From: an uncultured Lachnospiraceae bacterium | Lineage (GTDB): Bacteria; Bacillota; Clostridia; Lachnospirales; Lachnospiraceae | Direction of reading: 5' to 3' | Assembly (NCBI GenBank): GCA_946558465.1 | Contig: CAMNTM010000004.1 | Coordinates: forward strand, 186,001 to 250,000 | Length of the DNA: 64,000 bases | Part shown: one piece after another, positions 43,851 through 53,166 of the stretch | Numbering within the stretch: position 1 is the first letter of the stretch | Layout: every line of letters starts with the position of its first letter | Notes under the pieces: generated by a model | What the model was told of the DNA's origin: nothing | Seen by the model: the letters and a program-made list of their open reading frames with translations, nothing else | The model's database searches: none | Position numbers and translations under genes: made by a program

Positions 43851-44399
43851 TTATTGTTCCATCTGTCTTCCTAAAAATGCAGACGCACATGCCGCCATCT
43901 TCTGTTCTGTGTCTCCGAATTTCTTCTTTTCATCCTTTGTTAAAAGGAGAACACCGCCGATCACATCTCCCTCACATACAATCGGAGTTATTGCCTGATA
44001 TGCATAATCCTCACTCTGTTCACTTACTACTTTCACATATTTTTTGTCTCCTTGGGCCGCCAGAATACTGCTTCTATCTTCCAGCTCCTTCTGAAGAGAT
44101 TTGCTGATATATTTATCCTGCACCTCTTTTTTTCCATTTCCTGCCGCAGCAATGATCTGATCCATATCGCAGACACATACAAGACACCCCATAGTCTGGG
44201 ATAGACTTTCTGCATACTGTCTTGCAAATACAGACAGTTCTCCAATAGGGGAATATTTTTTTAAGATAACTTCTCCTTCACGGTCAGTAAAGATTTCAAG
44301 CGGGTCGCCCTCCCGGATACGAAGTGTTCTTCTTATCTCTTTTGGAATCACGACTCTCCCTAAATCATCTATTCTACGTACAATTCCTGTTGCCTTCAT
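43851..44399 (-). CDS. spoVT: Stage V sporulation protein T
   Basis: The 182-residue transcription factor has an AbrB/MazE-type swapped-hairpin DNA-binding domain at 1-50 (MKATGIVRRIDDLGRVVIPK, EIRRTLRIREGDPLEIF), then a GAF-like domain (QAITPIVCEGDVIGGVLLL). In Bacillus it adjusts SigmaG-dependent forespore genes. Its ribosome site GGAGG lies inside a perfect 15-bp inverted repeat (44409-44454), which suggests control of its translation or transcription. It is usually beside mfd/prsA in Bacillus; here that block lies 10 kb away. Confidence 0.95.
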   Translation of the reverse strand: MKATGIVRRIDDLGRVVIPKEIRRTLRIREGDPLEIFTDREGEVILKKYSPIGELSVFARQYAESLSQTMGCLVCVCDMDQIIAAAGNGKKEVQDKYISKSLQKELEDRSSILAAQGDKKYVKVVSEQSEDYAYQAITPIVCEGDVIGGVLLLTKDEKKKFGDTEQKMAACASAFLGRQMEQ

Positions 44400-44408
44400 A
44401 ATAAAAAT

Positions 44409-44454
44409 CCTCCATTTACAAATTATGCGTAATACTATTATTTGTAAATGGAGG
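44409..44454 (-). promoter_or_regulatory. Perfect 15-bp inverted repeat over the spoVT ribosome site
   Basis: CCTCCATTTACAAAT (44409-44423) pairs exactly with ATTTGTAAATGGAGG (44440-44454); the loop is 16 bases. On the minus strand the second arm ends in the spoVT GGAGG and is followed by ATTTTTATT. It may serve as the pcp-operon terminator and as a lid on spoVT translation at once. Confidence 0.75.
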
Positions 44455-44474
44455 TATTTTATACCTTAATTTTA

Positions 44475-45128
44475 TTAATGCGTTTCACCCATTGTTTCTT
44501 TTATATCTTCCATATTTTTTACGGCAGCTTCCACTGCATATTCCAAACATTCAGCAATCATCTGAAGCGACATAAACGGAGTCCCGTTGGGCTTATCAAC
44601 TGCCTGCTCTGCCGCAAATGGTACATGAATAAAGCCTGCGCGGATATTCGGATATTTATTCGCTGTCATATGAAGAACATTGTACATAATACTATTGCAC
44701 ACATAAGTTCCTGCCGAGTAAGAAATATGACATGGAATCCCGTGCTCCCGGATATTCTTTACAATTGCCTTTACCGGAATCGTCGCATAATATGCCGGCT
44801 CTCCGTCTTTGACCACCGGCTCGTCAAAAGGCTGCTCACCCTCATTATCCGGTATACGCGCCTCCGCCAGATTAATGGCAACCTGTTCAATCGTCACACA
44901 GGATCTTCCTCCTGCCTGGCCGACATTAATCACTACATCCGGATGATACTTTTCGATTCCCGCCTCTACTGCAGGACCACTCTTCGAAAATACAGTCGGT
45001 ATCTCCAGCTTGATCACTTCTGCTCCTGCAATTGTGTCAGGAAGAAGCTTCACGGCCTCAAAAGCCGGATTTACTGCTTCTCCCCCAAAAGGATCAAATC
45101 CCGTTATCAATACTTTCATGATTTTCAA
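44475..45128 (-). CDS. pcp: Pyrrolidone-carboxylate peptidase (pyroglutamyl peptidase I)
   Basis: The 217-residue cysteine peptidase (family C15) removes N-terminal pyroglutamate (5-oxoproline) from peptides. It opens KVLITGFDPFGGEAVNPAFEA. The glutamate region is VINVGQAGGRSCVTIEQVA, the catalytic Cys is in SAGTYVCNSIMYNVLH, and the catalytic His is in AGFIHVPFAAEQ. It is last in the five-gene operon with a 5-oxoproline transporter and two other peptidases, so its product can be exported or exchanged locally. Confidence 0.96.
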   Translation of the reverse strand: MKIMKVLITGFDPFGGEAVNPAFEAVKLLPDTIAGAEVIKLEIPTVFSKSGPAVEAGIEKYHPDVVINVGQAGGRSCVTIEQVAINLAEARIPDNEGEQPFDEPVVKDGEPAYYATIPVKAIVKNIREHGIPCHISYSAGTYVCNSIMYNVLHMTANKYPNIRAGFIHVPFAAEQAVDKPNGTPFMSLQMIAECLEYAVEAAVKNMEDIKETMGETH

Positions 45129-45171
45129 CCTCCTCTTTGTATTTGTTATCTTTTATGCATCATAACTCTCT

Positions 45172-46170
45172 CTAATATACGACAGGCTCTGGTATAATAA
45201 TCTTTCCCTGCTGCATAATCTGTCTGTTATCTGTGTAAATATCCGGTTCCAGACATACCAGATCAAAATGACCGTTTGCATTCTGCTGCCCGCCCAGCGC
45301 CAGATTTCTACCCACGCCGACATGGAAGGTTCCATACGCGGATTCATCCTCAATATAACAATTTCCGAGACATTGAGAATAAGAATTCAGGCCGATTCCA
45401 AATTCTCCTCCTATGTAAATTCTCTCATCGTTATAGCCTTCCATATATTCCTTAAGTCTCTCTCCGGTAGGTGTCCTTTCAATCTCTGCAATTCTTCCCT
45501 GGTCAAACATAATTCTGGTCGGTTCCTCTGCCCGCCCGATATAACCGAGCGAGCCGTCAAGAACCATAACGCCCTCCGTCTTTGTCTCCTCAATCGAGAC
45601 ATAGACCTCTATGCTTGCCGATGAGTAACCTTTTCCGTCCTTTACAACGCCGTTAAAAAAACCAGGATTTCGATTTTCCTTATACAGCCGCAGATCTGTA
45701 CCCGCAGGCGTCGTCACATGAATCTTTGAACTGTAACGCAGGTATTTCATAATTACCTTTGCCATCAAACGGCTTTTCTTTGTGTCCATCTTCATAAATT
45801 CATATTCCAGCATAGACCTTCCGTCATTTGTAGACAACGGCAGAGAAAGAAACTTTTTATGCTTCTGGATTGCCCGCTTTGCCGCCTTTGTCGTAACAAG
45901 AGAATAATCTGTAGCCGCAATAACTGCCGTATATGGATCAAACACCTCATCGTTTGTGTCAAAAAACACTCCTACATGCCTTCCCGTATTCTCCACTACA
46001 AGAGAGCTTACAGAATGCACCCTTCTCTCTGCATATTTTCTCAGCACCCTTGCTTCTTCCAAATGCTCTTTCGTTGTTACAATCAACAGCCTGTCCCAGC
46101 GCTTTACACGTATCCAATCCTCTATTACAATCCTGGCACCCCGCTCCATCTCCTGCGTCATTTTCCTCAT
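45172..46170 (-). CDS. M29-like aminopeptidase
   Basis: The 332-residue protein is related to the AmpS/PepS metallo-aminopeptidases. Metal and catalytic residues appear in YIGGEFGIGLN (Glu), CYIEDESAYGTFHVGVGRN and the late ANGHFDLVCLEPD (His-x-Asp). It is about 80 residues shorter than classic M29 enzymes (about 410), mainly at the N-terminus, so the activity needs care. It lies between the transporter genes and pcp and probably acts on peptides brought in or trimmed by the operon's other enzymes. Confidence 0.85.
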   Translation of the reverse strand: MRKMTQEMERGARIVIEDWIRVKRWDRLLIVTTKEHLEEARVLRKYAERRVHSVSSLVVENTGRHVGVFFDTNDEVFDPYTAVIAATDYSLVTTKAAKRAIQKHKKFLSLPLSTNDGRSMLEYEFMKMDTKKSRLMAKVIMKYLRYSSKIHVTTPAGTDLRLYKENRNPGFFNGVVKDGKGYSSASIEVYVSIEETKTEGVMVLDGSLGYIGRAEEPTRIMFDQGRIAEIERTPTGERLKEYMEGYNDERIYIGGEFGIGLNSYSQCLGNCYIEDESAYGTFHVGVGRNLALGGQQNANGHFDLVCLEPDIYTDNRQIMQQGKIIIPEPVVY

Positions 46171-46188
46171 CCTTTGTCAGATAACATT

Positions 46189-47142
46189 CTATTTAAAAAT
46201 TATCATATAGCATATCTGAAATACCAGCATAATTCCTGCAACAGCCAGCTGATTTTTAATTACACCCCATCGGTCTTTCATATTCAAAATTGCTACAGGT
46301 ACAATATTAAAGTTCGCTGCCATCGGCGTACATAAGGTTCCGCAGTACCCGCAGGTCAGTGCCAGCATTCCGATTACTACCGGGTCTGCGCCGTATGCAA
46401 GAACAAACGGGCCTCCGATACCTACTGTAATAACCGTAATGGCCGCGAATGCATTTCCCATAATCATGGTAAATAATGCCATACCAATTGCAAATACGAT
46501 AATACCCAGATTCACATTTCCCTTTGGTACGATCTTTTCCACGATACCGGCTACCACATCACCTACACCTGCTGCCGTAAATACTCCGCCCAGACATCCA
46601 AGTAGCTGTGGAAGCATACAGAGCGGTCCCATAATAGAAAGAAATCTCTCAGATTCCTTCAAAAAAACCGCCGGCTTATTTTCACCCGGATTATATGCCA
46701 TCAGAATAAATATAGCAACAATTACACCCAGCGTAACCGCAACCATAGAGCTTAGGTTGCTGAAAAATGCAAAAAGAAGAGAAAAGATACCTACACAGAC
46801 CGCCGGAAAGAATATCTTCATCCCAACCTTCTTATATTGCTCAACAGTATGCTCCTTTGTCGGGGTATCCACCTTTCCTACCTTTACCCTTTTAAAGATA
46901 GGCGGCAGGCACATAATGATAACCAGCACACCGGAAACCTTCGCCGGAAGCCACGTACCAAATGCACATACAACACCAAAGGAACACCAAAATACCCCGG
47001 TCCCGATTCTAGATGGATTTTCCTTGTCAAGCAGATTCTTAACACCTGCGTAAATTGTAATTAAACCAACGATTACCCACACCATATTCAGCAGGTTCGC
47101 GCCCAGCACTTCATTTACCTGTATAAATTTTAAATCAGCCAT
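46189..47142 (-). CDS. DUF979 membrane protein, 5-oxoproline transporter subunit
   Basis: The 317-residue polytopic membrane protein has nine or ten segments and the family block GNAFAAITVITVGIGGPFVL followed by YCGTLCTPMAANFNIVPVAIL. DUF979 and DUF969 proteins come as pairs and current databases name them 5-oxoproline transporter subunits. The pcp gene in the same operon agrees with that role. It follows the DUF969 gene by 15 bases. Confidence 0.9.
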   Translation of the reverse strand: MADLKFIQVNEVLGANLLNMVWVIVGLITIYAGVKNLLDKENPSRIGTGVFWCSFGVVCAFGTWLPAKVSGVLVIIMCLPPIFKRVKVGKVDTPTKEHTVEQYKKVGMKIFFPAVCVGIFSLLFAFFSNLSSMVAVTLGVIVAIFILMAYNPGENKPAVFLKESERFLSIMGPLCMLPQLLGCLGGVFTAAGVGDVVAGIVEKIVPKGNVNLGIIVFAIGMALFTMIMGNAFAAITVITVGIGGPFVLAYGADPVVIGMLALTCGYCGTLCTPMAANFNIVPVAILNMKDRWGVIKNQLAVAGIMLVFQICYMIIFK

Positions 47143-47157
47143 ATCTGCACTCCCCTC

Positions 47158-47838
47158 CTATTTTTTCTCACCGTAATATTTTTTTGTCAGTCTCTTGTCA
47201 TTTACGAGCGTAACCCCGCAGCCCACAATGAGCGCTGCAATCGCAACCGGAATTTCTGCTGCCGCCAGCTCAATCAACTCCACCTCATAACCTAGTGAAG
47301 CCAGCGTACTCTGTACAAGGATGCCTCCTGAACCTCCTACGAAAAGTACCTGCCAGAAGAACCATGTAATATTCTCCATTGCAGAAGCCATACCCTTAAT
47401 ATCTTCTACATGTTCTTCTTTTGCTTCATGCCCTTGATTTTTTACAGAAGCCTCTGCCATCGGAAGAACAACCGGACGTACAAATCCGGCGACACCGCCG
47501 AAGCCGACATTGAAGGCCCCAAAGATACCACGCATGATACCATACGCCACAACTACTTTACCTGCCGTTGCACCCTTTACCTTCTTAATCAAATCTGTCG
47601 CCGCTTCTCGAAGTCCGTTTCTCTCCAAAACTCCGGTAATCAAAAGAATCATGATAAATATTGCCATGCTTCTGTTGGCTACAAAATTCACTCCGATTGT
47701 CTCCAGCAAGCCGTCAATTCCAAGTCCGCCTACGATCCCTGTCGTGATAAGTGCCAGAAAAATAATAAGAATTGAATCCAGCTTCAGTGCAAATCCGACA
47801 ATTACGATCAGTACACCAAGTAATTTAATAAGTTCCAT
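47158..47838 (-). CDS. DUF969 membrane protein, 5-oxoproline transporter subunit
   Basis: The 226-residue membrane protein opens MELIKLLGVLIVIVGFALKL and has GIMRGIFGAFNVGFGGVAGF, then VRPVVLPMAEASV, characteristic of DUF969. It is the partner of the DUF979 gene that follows. Together they would move 5-oxoproline across the membrane, either taking it up for use or releasing it after Pcp action; direction is not readable from sequence. Confidence 0.9.
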   Translation of the reverse strand: MELIKLLGVLIVIVGFALKLDSILIIFLALITTGIVGGLGIDGLLETIGVNFVANRSMAIFIMILLITGVLERNGLREAATDLIKKVKGATAGKVVVAYGIMRGIFGAFNVGFGGVAGFVRPVVLPMAEASVKNQGHEAKEEHVEDIKGMASAMENITWFFWQVLFVGGSGGILVQSTLASLGYEVELIELAAAEIPVAIAALIVGCGVTLVNDKRLTKKYYGEKK

Positions 47839-47893
47839 TTAGATCTCCTCCTTTAGTATAAATAATAAATCTGTTTATCTTTTCTCCGAATTT

Positions 47894-50800
47894 TTACACC
47901 AGCATCGGCCGCTGCCGTAAGTATTCGGCAAAGATCTGTCCCTTCCGGCACCGGAAGCTCTCTGCAAATACATGCTCCGCCTTAAGAAGCATCTGAATTG
48001 CCGCTTCATCATGTGCCGCATGCGCCCGCGCGCACAGACTCAGATATTCTCCCTGTGCCGTTTCATCTGCTACTTCACTTGTATAGGCTACCGTTGTAAT
48101 CCAGGGGAACCGGATAGACGGATATCTGTGTTTCTCGTCAAAAGCAAATGGTATCCAGTAATTAATCATATCTTTATAGTAATCTGCCGGGAAGAGCTTC
48201 GGCAGCCAGGCATGCGCATATTTTTCAAACTGTACACTCCATTCCCTGTTCCACCTCGTCATCTCTTCGTCCTCCGCTATCCTGTCCGCAATCACGTCCT
48301 CCATCTTCTTATTGACGGAAAAATTGCCTTTATATTCCTCATCTGTCACATACCAGAAATATCCGTAAAGCAGTGATCTGGGAAGCCAAAAACCCTTATA
48401 GGATGGAGAAGTATACCCGGAAAACTGCTGCTCCCACTCATGACTTGGCACGCCGTGATTATCCACTATCATATCCGGCACATACTTCTCATAAAGCCTT
48501 GTGAGCCCCATCGCCTCTCGATGTATCGTATCCTGCCTAAAATGGTCATGATAAAATTCTTTCCCCACCGCATTGAACCGCGCCACATGGAATTTCCAGT
48601 AAGGATGCTCTTTTTGAAGCTCATAGTGAATTGCTGCTCCATCCACATTTTCCATCGGAACAATCACCAGATTAAGTTTTTCTGGAAGCTCCCGATATTT
48701 TTCTTCTGTCAAAAGCGTTTTAAGAAGCATAAACGCCGCATTTGTCCCAGATACCTCATTTGCATGATGCCTTGTATTGATAATCTCACTCGGAAGTCTG
48801 GACAAACGTTTTGTCATGGAAAGATAACCTTCATACTGCGGCTTCAGCCAGATTCCGTAAAGCTCCCGCCCTTGATAGGAATAAGCTGTCCGAAATACCT
48901 CTACTCCCTTCACGCCTCTTAATTCCTCGATAATCCCGCGGTACATCTCATAGCTGATTAATTCTGTCTCATGAAGATTGATGTCCGTAATCGCTTTTGC
49001 GGGTACTTCTGCCTTTGCCGGAACAGACGCCTCATATATATTTCCGCTGTCTCCAAGAAAACGAAGGCAGTAATCTGACGACATCTGGCGGCTGCTTTCC
49101 AAAATTCCCTCTGAAAACAACGCTGCATAAGCCTCTAATAATTCATCTGAAACCCCTTCCACAGCTATCTCCGCCGAAAGCCTGCCTGACTCTCCTAAAA
49201 GCCTTACCAGACGAAGAGAAATTTCATTTCTGTCTCTCTCTTTTGCGGCCACATCTTTACCGCAAAGAATACATGCTTCCTCCATCAAACGCTGATATAA
49301 AACAACGTGCAGAACAGGCGCACCCTCCCGGCTGTGAATCTCAGGAAGAATCAGCCCCGGAGCGTCAAATATTTCCCCGCATTCCTGCAGTCCGTAATTC
49401 TTAAAATAATCACTTCCCACAAAATACATATCCTCATGAAGCGCATCTAAAGAAGAAATCAAGTCTTCCCGGCTTCCTGTGCGATAATCCGGCTCACTGG
49501 CCCACACCTTAAGTCTAAGCTCCTGGAAAAAGGGCTGCATAGCTGCATGGACCTGTCCGCCTGCCTTTTCTTTTATATAATCACGACACTTTGGAAGCAC
49601 TTTATTCTGATAGATCTCCCATACATTTTCCAAATCCGTTGCAATCCGCCGGCCAAGCCTTTCTTCATTATTAATCCACACCTTTATATAGCCTGTAGAG
49701 GGATGCACCTTCCCCATCTGCAGATACTCATCTAAGTACGCCCGCTCCGAATACCTCGCCAGATACCGGAATTCCCGGACCTTTCCTTCTTCATCTGTTA
49801 TACGGCACAGATAAGTCAGCTCTTCCCGGCCTTCATACACCTTAAATAAGATATCCTCTTCCCTTACTCCAAGCCGCTCCTTTAAAACATCCTGAACCGG
49901 ATAGAGCTCCTGCAGAAAACGAATCGGCAGATCATACCATTTATCCGGATTCTCTGCTTCCAGATTATGATACGACGGCGTCGCTCCGTTCTCATCCAGC
50001 CACCTGGTCTCCCCTTCCGGAAGAAACGGCCGGAAGAAGATCTCTACCTTCTGAATCTTCTGTCCTTCTGCTGCCGGAACTACATACTCGTCTATCCAGG
50101 AAAAACCCTGCTTATACGCGCAGAATATCTGAAATTCCTCCACCCTTGCCCCCGACTCTTCAAGCTTCTTTTCAAGTCTTTTTTCCAGACTGCGGCGTAT
50201 CTTTTTGTCTTCACTCAATGCGCCGGCTACCCTTATGCGGTCTCCAGGCTTAACGGCCGGAAGAATCTCTTCCGTCACAATCTGCTCAAACGTATCGACC
50301 TCCCAGGGCAGCTCATATATCTGCTCGTAAACCTTTTCCCCCGACTTATAATTTCGAAATTCCGCCTCCGGAAAATGCCGCACCTGCTCCCTGCGGATCT
50401 CAGGAGCTCCATACAAAATATAATTTTCTGCTTTTTCCTTTCTAAGAGCATGCAGGCAGGCAAGCTGACCGTCTGCTCCCCGCAGCACAAAGTCATCTGT
50501 CATCTCCATCAACACATCACGCCAGCTTTTCCAAACGCTTGTGAAAGGGAACTTCTCACAGACACGGCTTGTAAACTCCTCCAGCTCTTTTCCCCTGCCG
50601 CGGATATGTACACGTACTGCCCGGGCCAGTTCCTCAAATACCATCTCCACCCTCTCTCCCGGCTCGAAAATCACTGCATTTCCTTCATATCCTTTTCCCG
50701 CCAGGATGCCTCCTTCACAGGCCGTAGTCTCCATCCCAAAACGGAATGCTACATTACACGCAGCTCTAAGCATTGATATATCGGCATCTTCGGGAAGAAT

Positions 50801-51139
50801 CAGTTTAACATCCAGCCTGTCCGGAAGCAGGTCAAAATCCTCATCCTTTAAAAACATTCCCCTTGAAAACAAATACTCCAATCCCTTTTTTTTACGAAAA
50901 TCCAGTTCAAATACCGGCCCCTTCTTTTCCGCCGGCACATATCCATCCGGCACTTTGCTTTCCTTTAGCTCCCACAATGCCGCAAGCTCTGTGTCAGACT
51001 TTGGGACCTCAAGCTCTCCCTCCTCGGAATACACCGGAAAAACTGCCGACTCTGCCTGAAAGCCCAAAAGCAGCGCCGCCTCCAGTGCATACCCTCTTTC
51101 TTTTTCTGTAAAATCTCCCTTCAATCTTAATTTCTTCAT
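47894..51139 (-). CDS. Very large M14-family metallocarboxypeptidase-like protein
   Basis: The 1,081-residue protein has a zinc carboxypeptidase core in its last third. The zinc pair is in TRHHANEVSGTNAAF (His792, Glu795), followed by IVPMENVDGAAIHYELQ and a later His in DNHGVPSHEW (His895). The first 700 residues show no domain I recognise; they contain several VRVHIRGRGKE-like alpha/beta blocks and no signal peptide. The M14 core is normally about 300 residues, so the extension is unusual. It is first in the pyroglutamyl operon and likely releases residues or peptides for the later enzymes. Confidence 0.88.
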   Translation of the reverse strand: MKKLRLKGDFTEKERGYALEAALLLGFQAESAVFPVYSEEGELEVPKSDTELAALWELKESKVPDGYVPAEKKGPVFELDFRKKKGLEYLFSRGMFLKDEDFDLLPDRLDVKLILPEDADISMLRAACNVAFRFGMETTACEGGILAGKGYEGNAVIFEPGERVEMVFEELARAVRVHIRGRGKELEEFTSRVCEKFPFTSVWKSWRDVLMEMTDDFVLRGADGQLACLHALRKEKAENYILYGAPEIRREQVRHFPEAEFRNYKSGEKVYEQIYELPWEVDTFEQIVTEEILPAVKPGDRIRVAGALSEDKKIRRSLEKRLEKKLEESGARVEEFQIFCAYKQGFSWIDEYVVPAAEGQKIQKVEIFFRPFLPEGETRWLDENGATPSYHNLEAENPDKWYDLPIRFLQELYPVQDVLKERLGVREEDILFKVYEGREELTYLCRITDEEGKVREFRYLARYSERAYLDEYLQMGKVHPSTGYIKVWINNEERLGRRIATDLENVWEIYQNKVLPKCRDYIKEKAGGQVHAAMQPFFQELRLKVWASEPDYRTGSREDLISSLDALHEDMYFVGSDYFKNYGLQECGEIFDAPGLILPEIHSREGAPVLHVVLYQRLMEEACILCGKDVAAKERDRNEISLRLVRLLGESGRLSAEIAVEGVSDELLEAYAALFSEGILESSRQMSSDYCLRFLGDSGNIYEASVPAKAEVPAKAITDINLHETELISYEMYRGIIEELRGVKGVEVFRTAYSYQGRELYGIWLKPQYEGYLSMTKRLSRLPSEIINTRHHANEVSGTNAAFMLLKTLLTEEKYRELPEKLNLVIVPMENVDGAAIHYELQKEHPYWKFHVARFNAVGKEFYHDHFRQDTIHREAMGLTRLYEKYVPDMIVDNHGVPSHEWEQQFSGYTSPSYKGFWLPRSLLYGYFWYVTDEEYKGNFSVNKKMEDVIADRIAEDEEMTRWNREWSVQFEKYAHAWLPKLFPADYYKDMINYWIPFAFDEKHRYPSIRFPWITTVAYTSEVADETAQGEYLSLCARAHAAHDEAAIQMLLKAEHVFAESFRCRKGQIFAEYLRQRPMLV

Positions 51140-51197
51140 GGAAATTTCTTCCTCCTCAATTCAAAACTCAATTCCGTACTTCATTCTCATTTTTATA

Positions 51198-51276
51198 TTT
51201 TACCAAAACAAAGTGTTATCGTCAAGTTCAATAGAAATTCAACGGCTTGATGCATTTATTTTGGTATGTTATGATA
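51198..51276. promoter_or_regulatory. Divergent promoters with a shared operator between the M14 operon and the TetR gene
   Basis: On the minus strand TTGACG (51221-51226) and TAAAAT (51198-51203) are 17 bases apart. On the plus strand TTGATG (51248-51253) and TATGAT (51271-51276) are also 17 apart. The 18-base dyad at 51227-51244, of the form GTTnAATnnnnATTnAAC, fits exactly between the two -35 boxes. One bound TetR protein could control both directions. Confidence 0.75.
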
Positions 51277-51307
51277 AAAATATTATCAATAAACGAGGAG
51301 GCATTAC

Positions 51308-51919
51308 ATGAGAGGACCCTATAAGAAAAAAACGAAAGGTAAAATTATGAATGCCGCCTGGAAGCTTTTCCAGGAAAAAGGCTATGAGGAAACTACAATT
51401 TCAGAGATTATAGAAAAATCAGGCACTTCACGCAGTGCTTTTTACCATCATTTTCATGGAAAGGATGAGCTTCTGTTTACCGTAGCCTACACCTATGATG
51501 AAGACTACAATTTCTGGCTGCAGAAGGATTACAACAAAAATCTGCCTACCGTAGACAATCTGATTTCTTTTAATAATTATGTTATGCACGCAGTAGAGAA
51601 TTCTCCCTTCTGTGCATTTTATCCTTCTCTGTATGGACTGCAGGTCATGACGGAAGGTGTACGCCATATTTTAAATCCAGACAGACGCTATTATCAAATT
51701 TTAAGACAGCTGCTTAAAGAGGGAATTGACGCAGGAGACATCTCTTCCCCGTATTCCTATTCTGTTTTAACGGATATGATTACCAGCTTCCAGATTGGAA
51801 TCACCTACAACTGGTGTCTGCAGCAGAAGCGCTATTCTCTGCTCCAATACGGCCAGGAGCTGCTGAATCCTTTTCTGGAGTCTCTTCGAGCTCCTAAAAG
51901 TGAAAACAGCGGACGTTAA
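51308..51919 (+). CDS. TetR-family regulator, probable controller of the pyroglutamyl peptide operon
   Basis: The 203-residue protein has the TetR HTH at 10-55 (IMNAAWKLFQEKGYEETTIS, EIIEKSGTSRSAFYHHFHGK) and a helical ligand/dimer domain after it. CGAGGAGGCATTAC precedes the ATG. Divergent placement from the M14/DUF969/DUF979/M29/pcp operon, with a dyad between the promoters, makes it the obvious regulator. The ligand could be a peptide or 5-oxoproline; that is inference. Confidence 0.93.
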   Translation: MRGPYKKKTKGKIMNAAWKLFQEKGYEETTISEIIEKSGTSRSAFYHHFHGKDELLFTVAYTYDEDYNFWLQKDYNKNLPTVDNLISFNNYVMHAVENSPFCAFYPSLYGLQVMTEGVRHILNPDRRYYQILRQLLKEGIDAGDISSPYSYSVLTDMITSFQIGITYNWCLQQKRYSLLQYGQELLNPFLESLRAPKSENSGR

Positions 51920-51946
51920 ATAACAGACTATTTCTGACTTCAAATA

Positions 51947-52001
51947 AAAAAGCATCGCTGAAGGAAGCAAACACACGCCTGATTCCTTCAGTAATGCTTT
52001 T
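51947..52001 (+). terminator. Bidirectional terminator between the TetR gene and the DUF2804 gene
   Basis: AAAAGCAT and CTGAAGGAA pair with TTCCTTCAG and ATGCTTTT, with one small internal mismatch, around a 16-base loop. A- and T-runs on both sides suit both strands. Confidence 0.85.
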
Positions 52002-52008
52002 CTCAGTT

Positions 52009-53034
52009 TTAATACCGGTTATGTACATCCTCTGCAAAACACATCAGATCCTTCACTTCCAATACTGTCCCGTCATCCAGCACTGCTTTCCCGCTCATCC
52101 GTCCGAATACCTGATGCTGATCCGTCTCAATAATCAGCGCCGCTGTTTTCGCCGCCCTGTCAAGCACCGGCTTAAAGTCCATCTCAAATCTTCCGTCGCT
52201 GGAACTGAATGTCCAGGGTTTCAGATAACTGTCTTTTGGAATATGAAACGTAACATCTTCAAGCTTATGCGCCCTGCCGTCATAGAACAGCATATTTTCT
52301 GATGCAGCAGACGTATCTCCAAAACCATATCCTATATTAAAGCCAAAGCTTTTTCCATCCACAATTCCATTTCCCGAACCCCAGTACCAGCGATTATCAT
52401 AGGTCCACACTCCTCTTCCCCAGTCAAGTGTCCCAAAATCCTTATCCTTTGAAAATGTGTATGTCTTCCCGTCAAAGCTCATACTTCCCTCAGCCGGCAT
52501 ACAGTTAATTTTCTGGTTGTAATAAAAGGCCGTCCTTTTCTCCTTCCAGGGCGTCGCAATCACCATCGTATCCATCTTCGGCTGATTCAGAACAATATCA
52601 CAGGCAAATGGTTTTCCTTTATAAAAATTCTTAAACCTGCAGTGTATCTCTCGTTTCCCCTCTTTTACGAAATATCCCATATGCAGCCTTTTATCCCTAT
52701 ATACGGTATGTCCCTTTTCCGAGGACTGCGGCAGATGAAGCTTTCCCATCGGAAATGGATTTAAGATAGTCTCCGTATGCTCCCAGCCTTCCTTAAAGTT
52801 CAAAAGAGATACCGACTGCAGCCCAATATACCCGTCATCAGAAATAGTAAAGGCTCCGGCATAATCCTCATTCAGCACAAGATAATAGTCCCATTCCTTA
52901 ATCCTGAATTTAGGAGCCTTGATTTTATTTCTGTCGTAAATCTGCAGAAGCCTTTTTGACCAGCCTGGCTCTCTTAGACTGCCATCCTCATTTAATAATG
53001 GCTGTACCGTCGTCACTTCATGATTTTTTCTCAT
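52009..53034 (-). CDS. DUF2804 family protein
   Basis: The 341-residue soluble protein matches the DUF2804 pattern. It opens MRKNHEVTTVQPLLNEDGSL and has the central WKEKRTAFYYNQKINCMPAEG, DKDFGTLDWGRGVWTYDNRW, and SFGFNIGYGFGDTSAASENM. The Trp/Asp-rich DWGRGVW block suggests a lipocalin- or sugar-binding-like beta barrel, and the family is distantly linked to AttH/hydroxyneurosporene-synthase-like folds. Function is unknown. It stands alone, with TATATT-type boxes upstream. Confidence 0.85.
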   Translation of the reverse strand: MRKNHEVTTVQPLLNEDGSLREPGWSKRLLQIYDRNKIKAPKFRIKEWDYYLVLNEDYAGAFTISDDGYIGLQSVSLLNFKEGWEHTETILNPFPMGKLHLPQSSEKGHTVYRDKRLHMGYFVKEGKREIHCRFKNFYKGKPFACDIVLNQPKMDTMVIATPWKEKRTAFYYNQKINCMPAEGSMSFDGKTYTFSKDKDFGTLDWGRGVWTYDNRWYWGSGNGIVDGKSFGFNIGYGFGDTSAASENMLFYDGRAHKLEDVTFHIPKDSYLKPWTFSSSDGRFEMDFKPVLDRAAKTAALIIETDQHQVFGRMSGKAVLDDGTVLEVKDLMCFAEDVHNRY

Positions 53035-53166
53035 ATAACGCCTCCTGCTTTTTCTATCTATAATATAACATATTTTTCCTCTTTACTGGATATTTTTTTC
53101 CGTATCTTGTATAATAAAAAGCTGTAAATAAATCTACTACAAAGATTTAGGAGGAGGAATTCAAAT

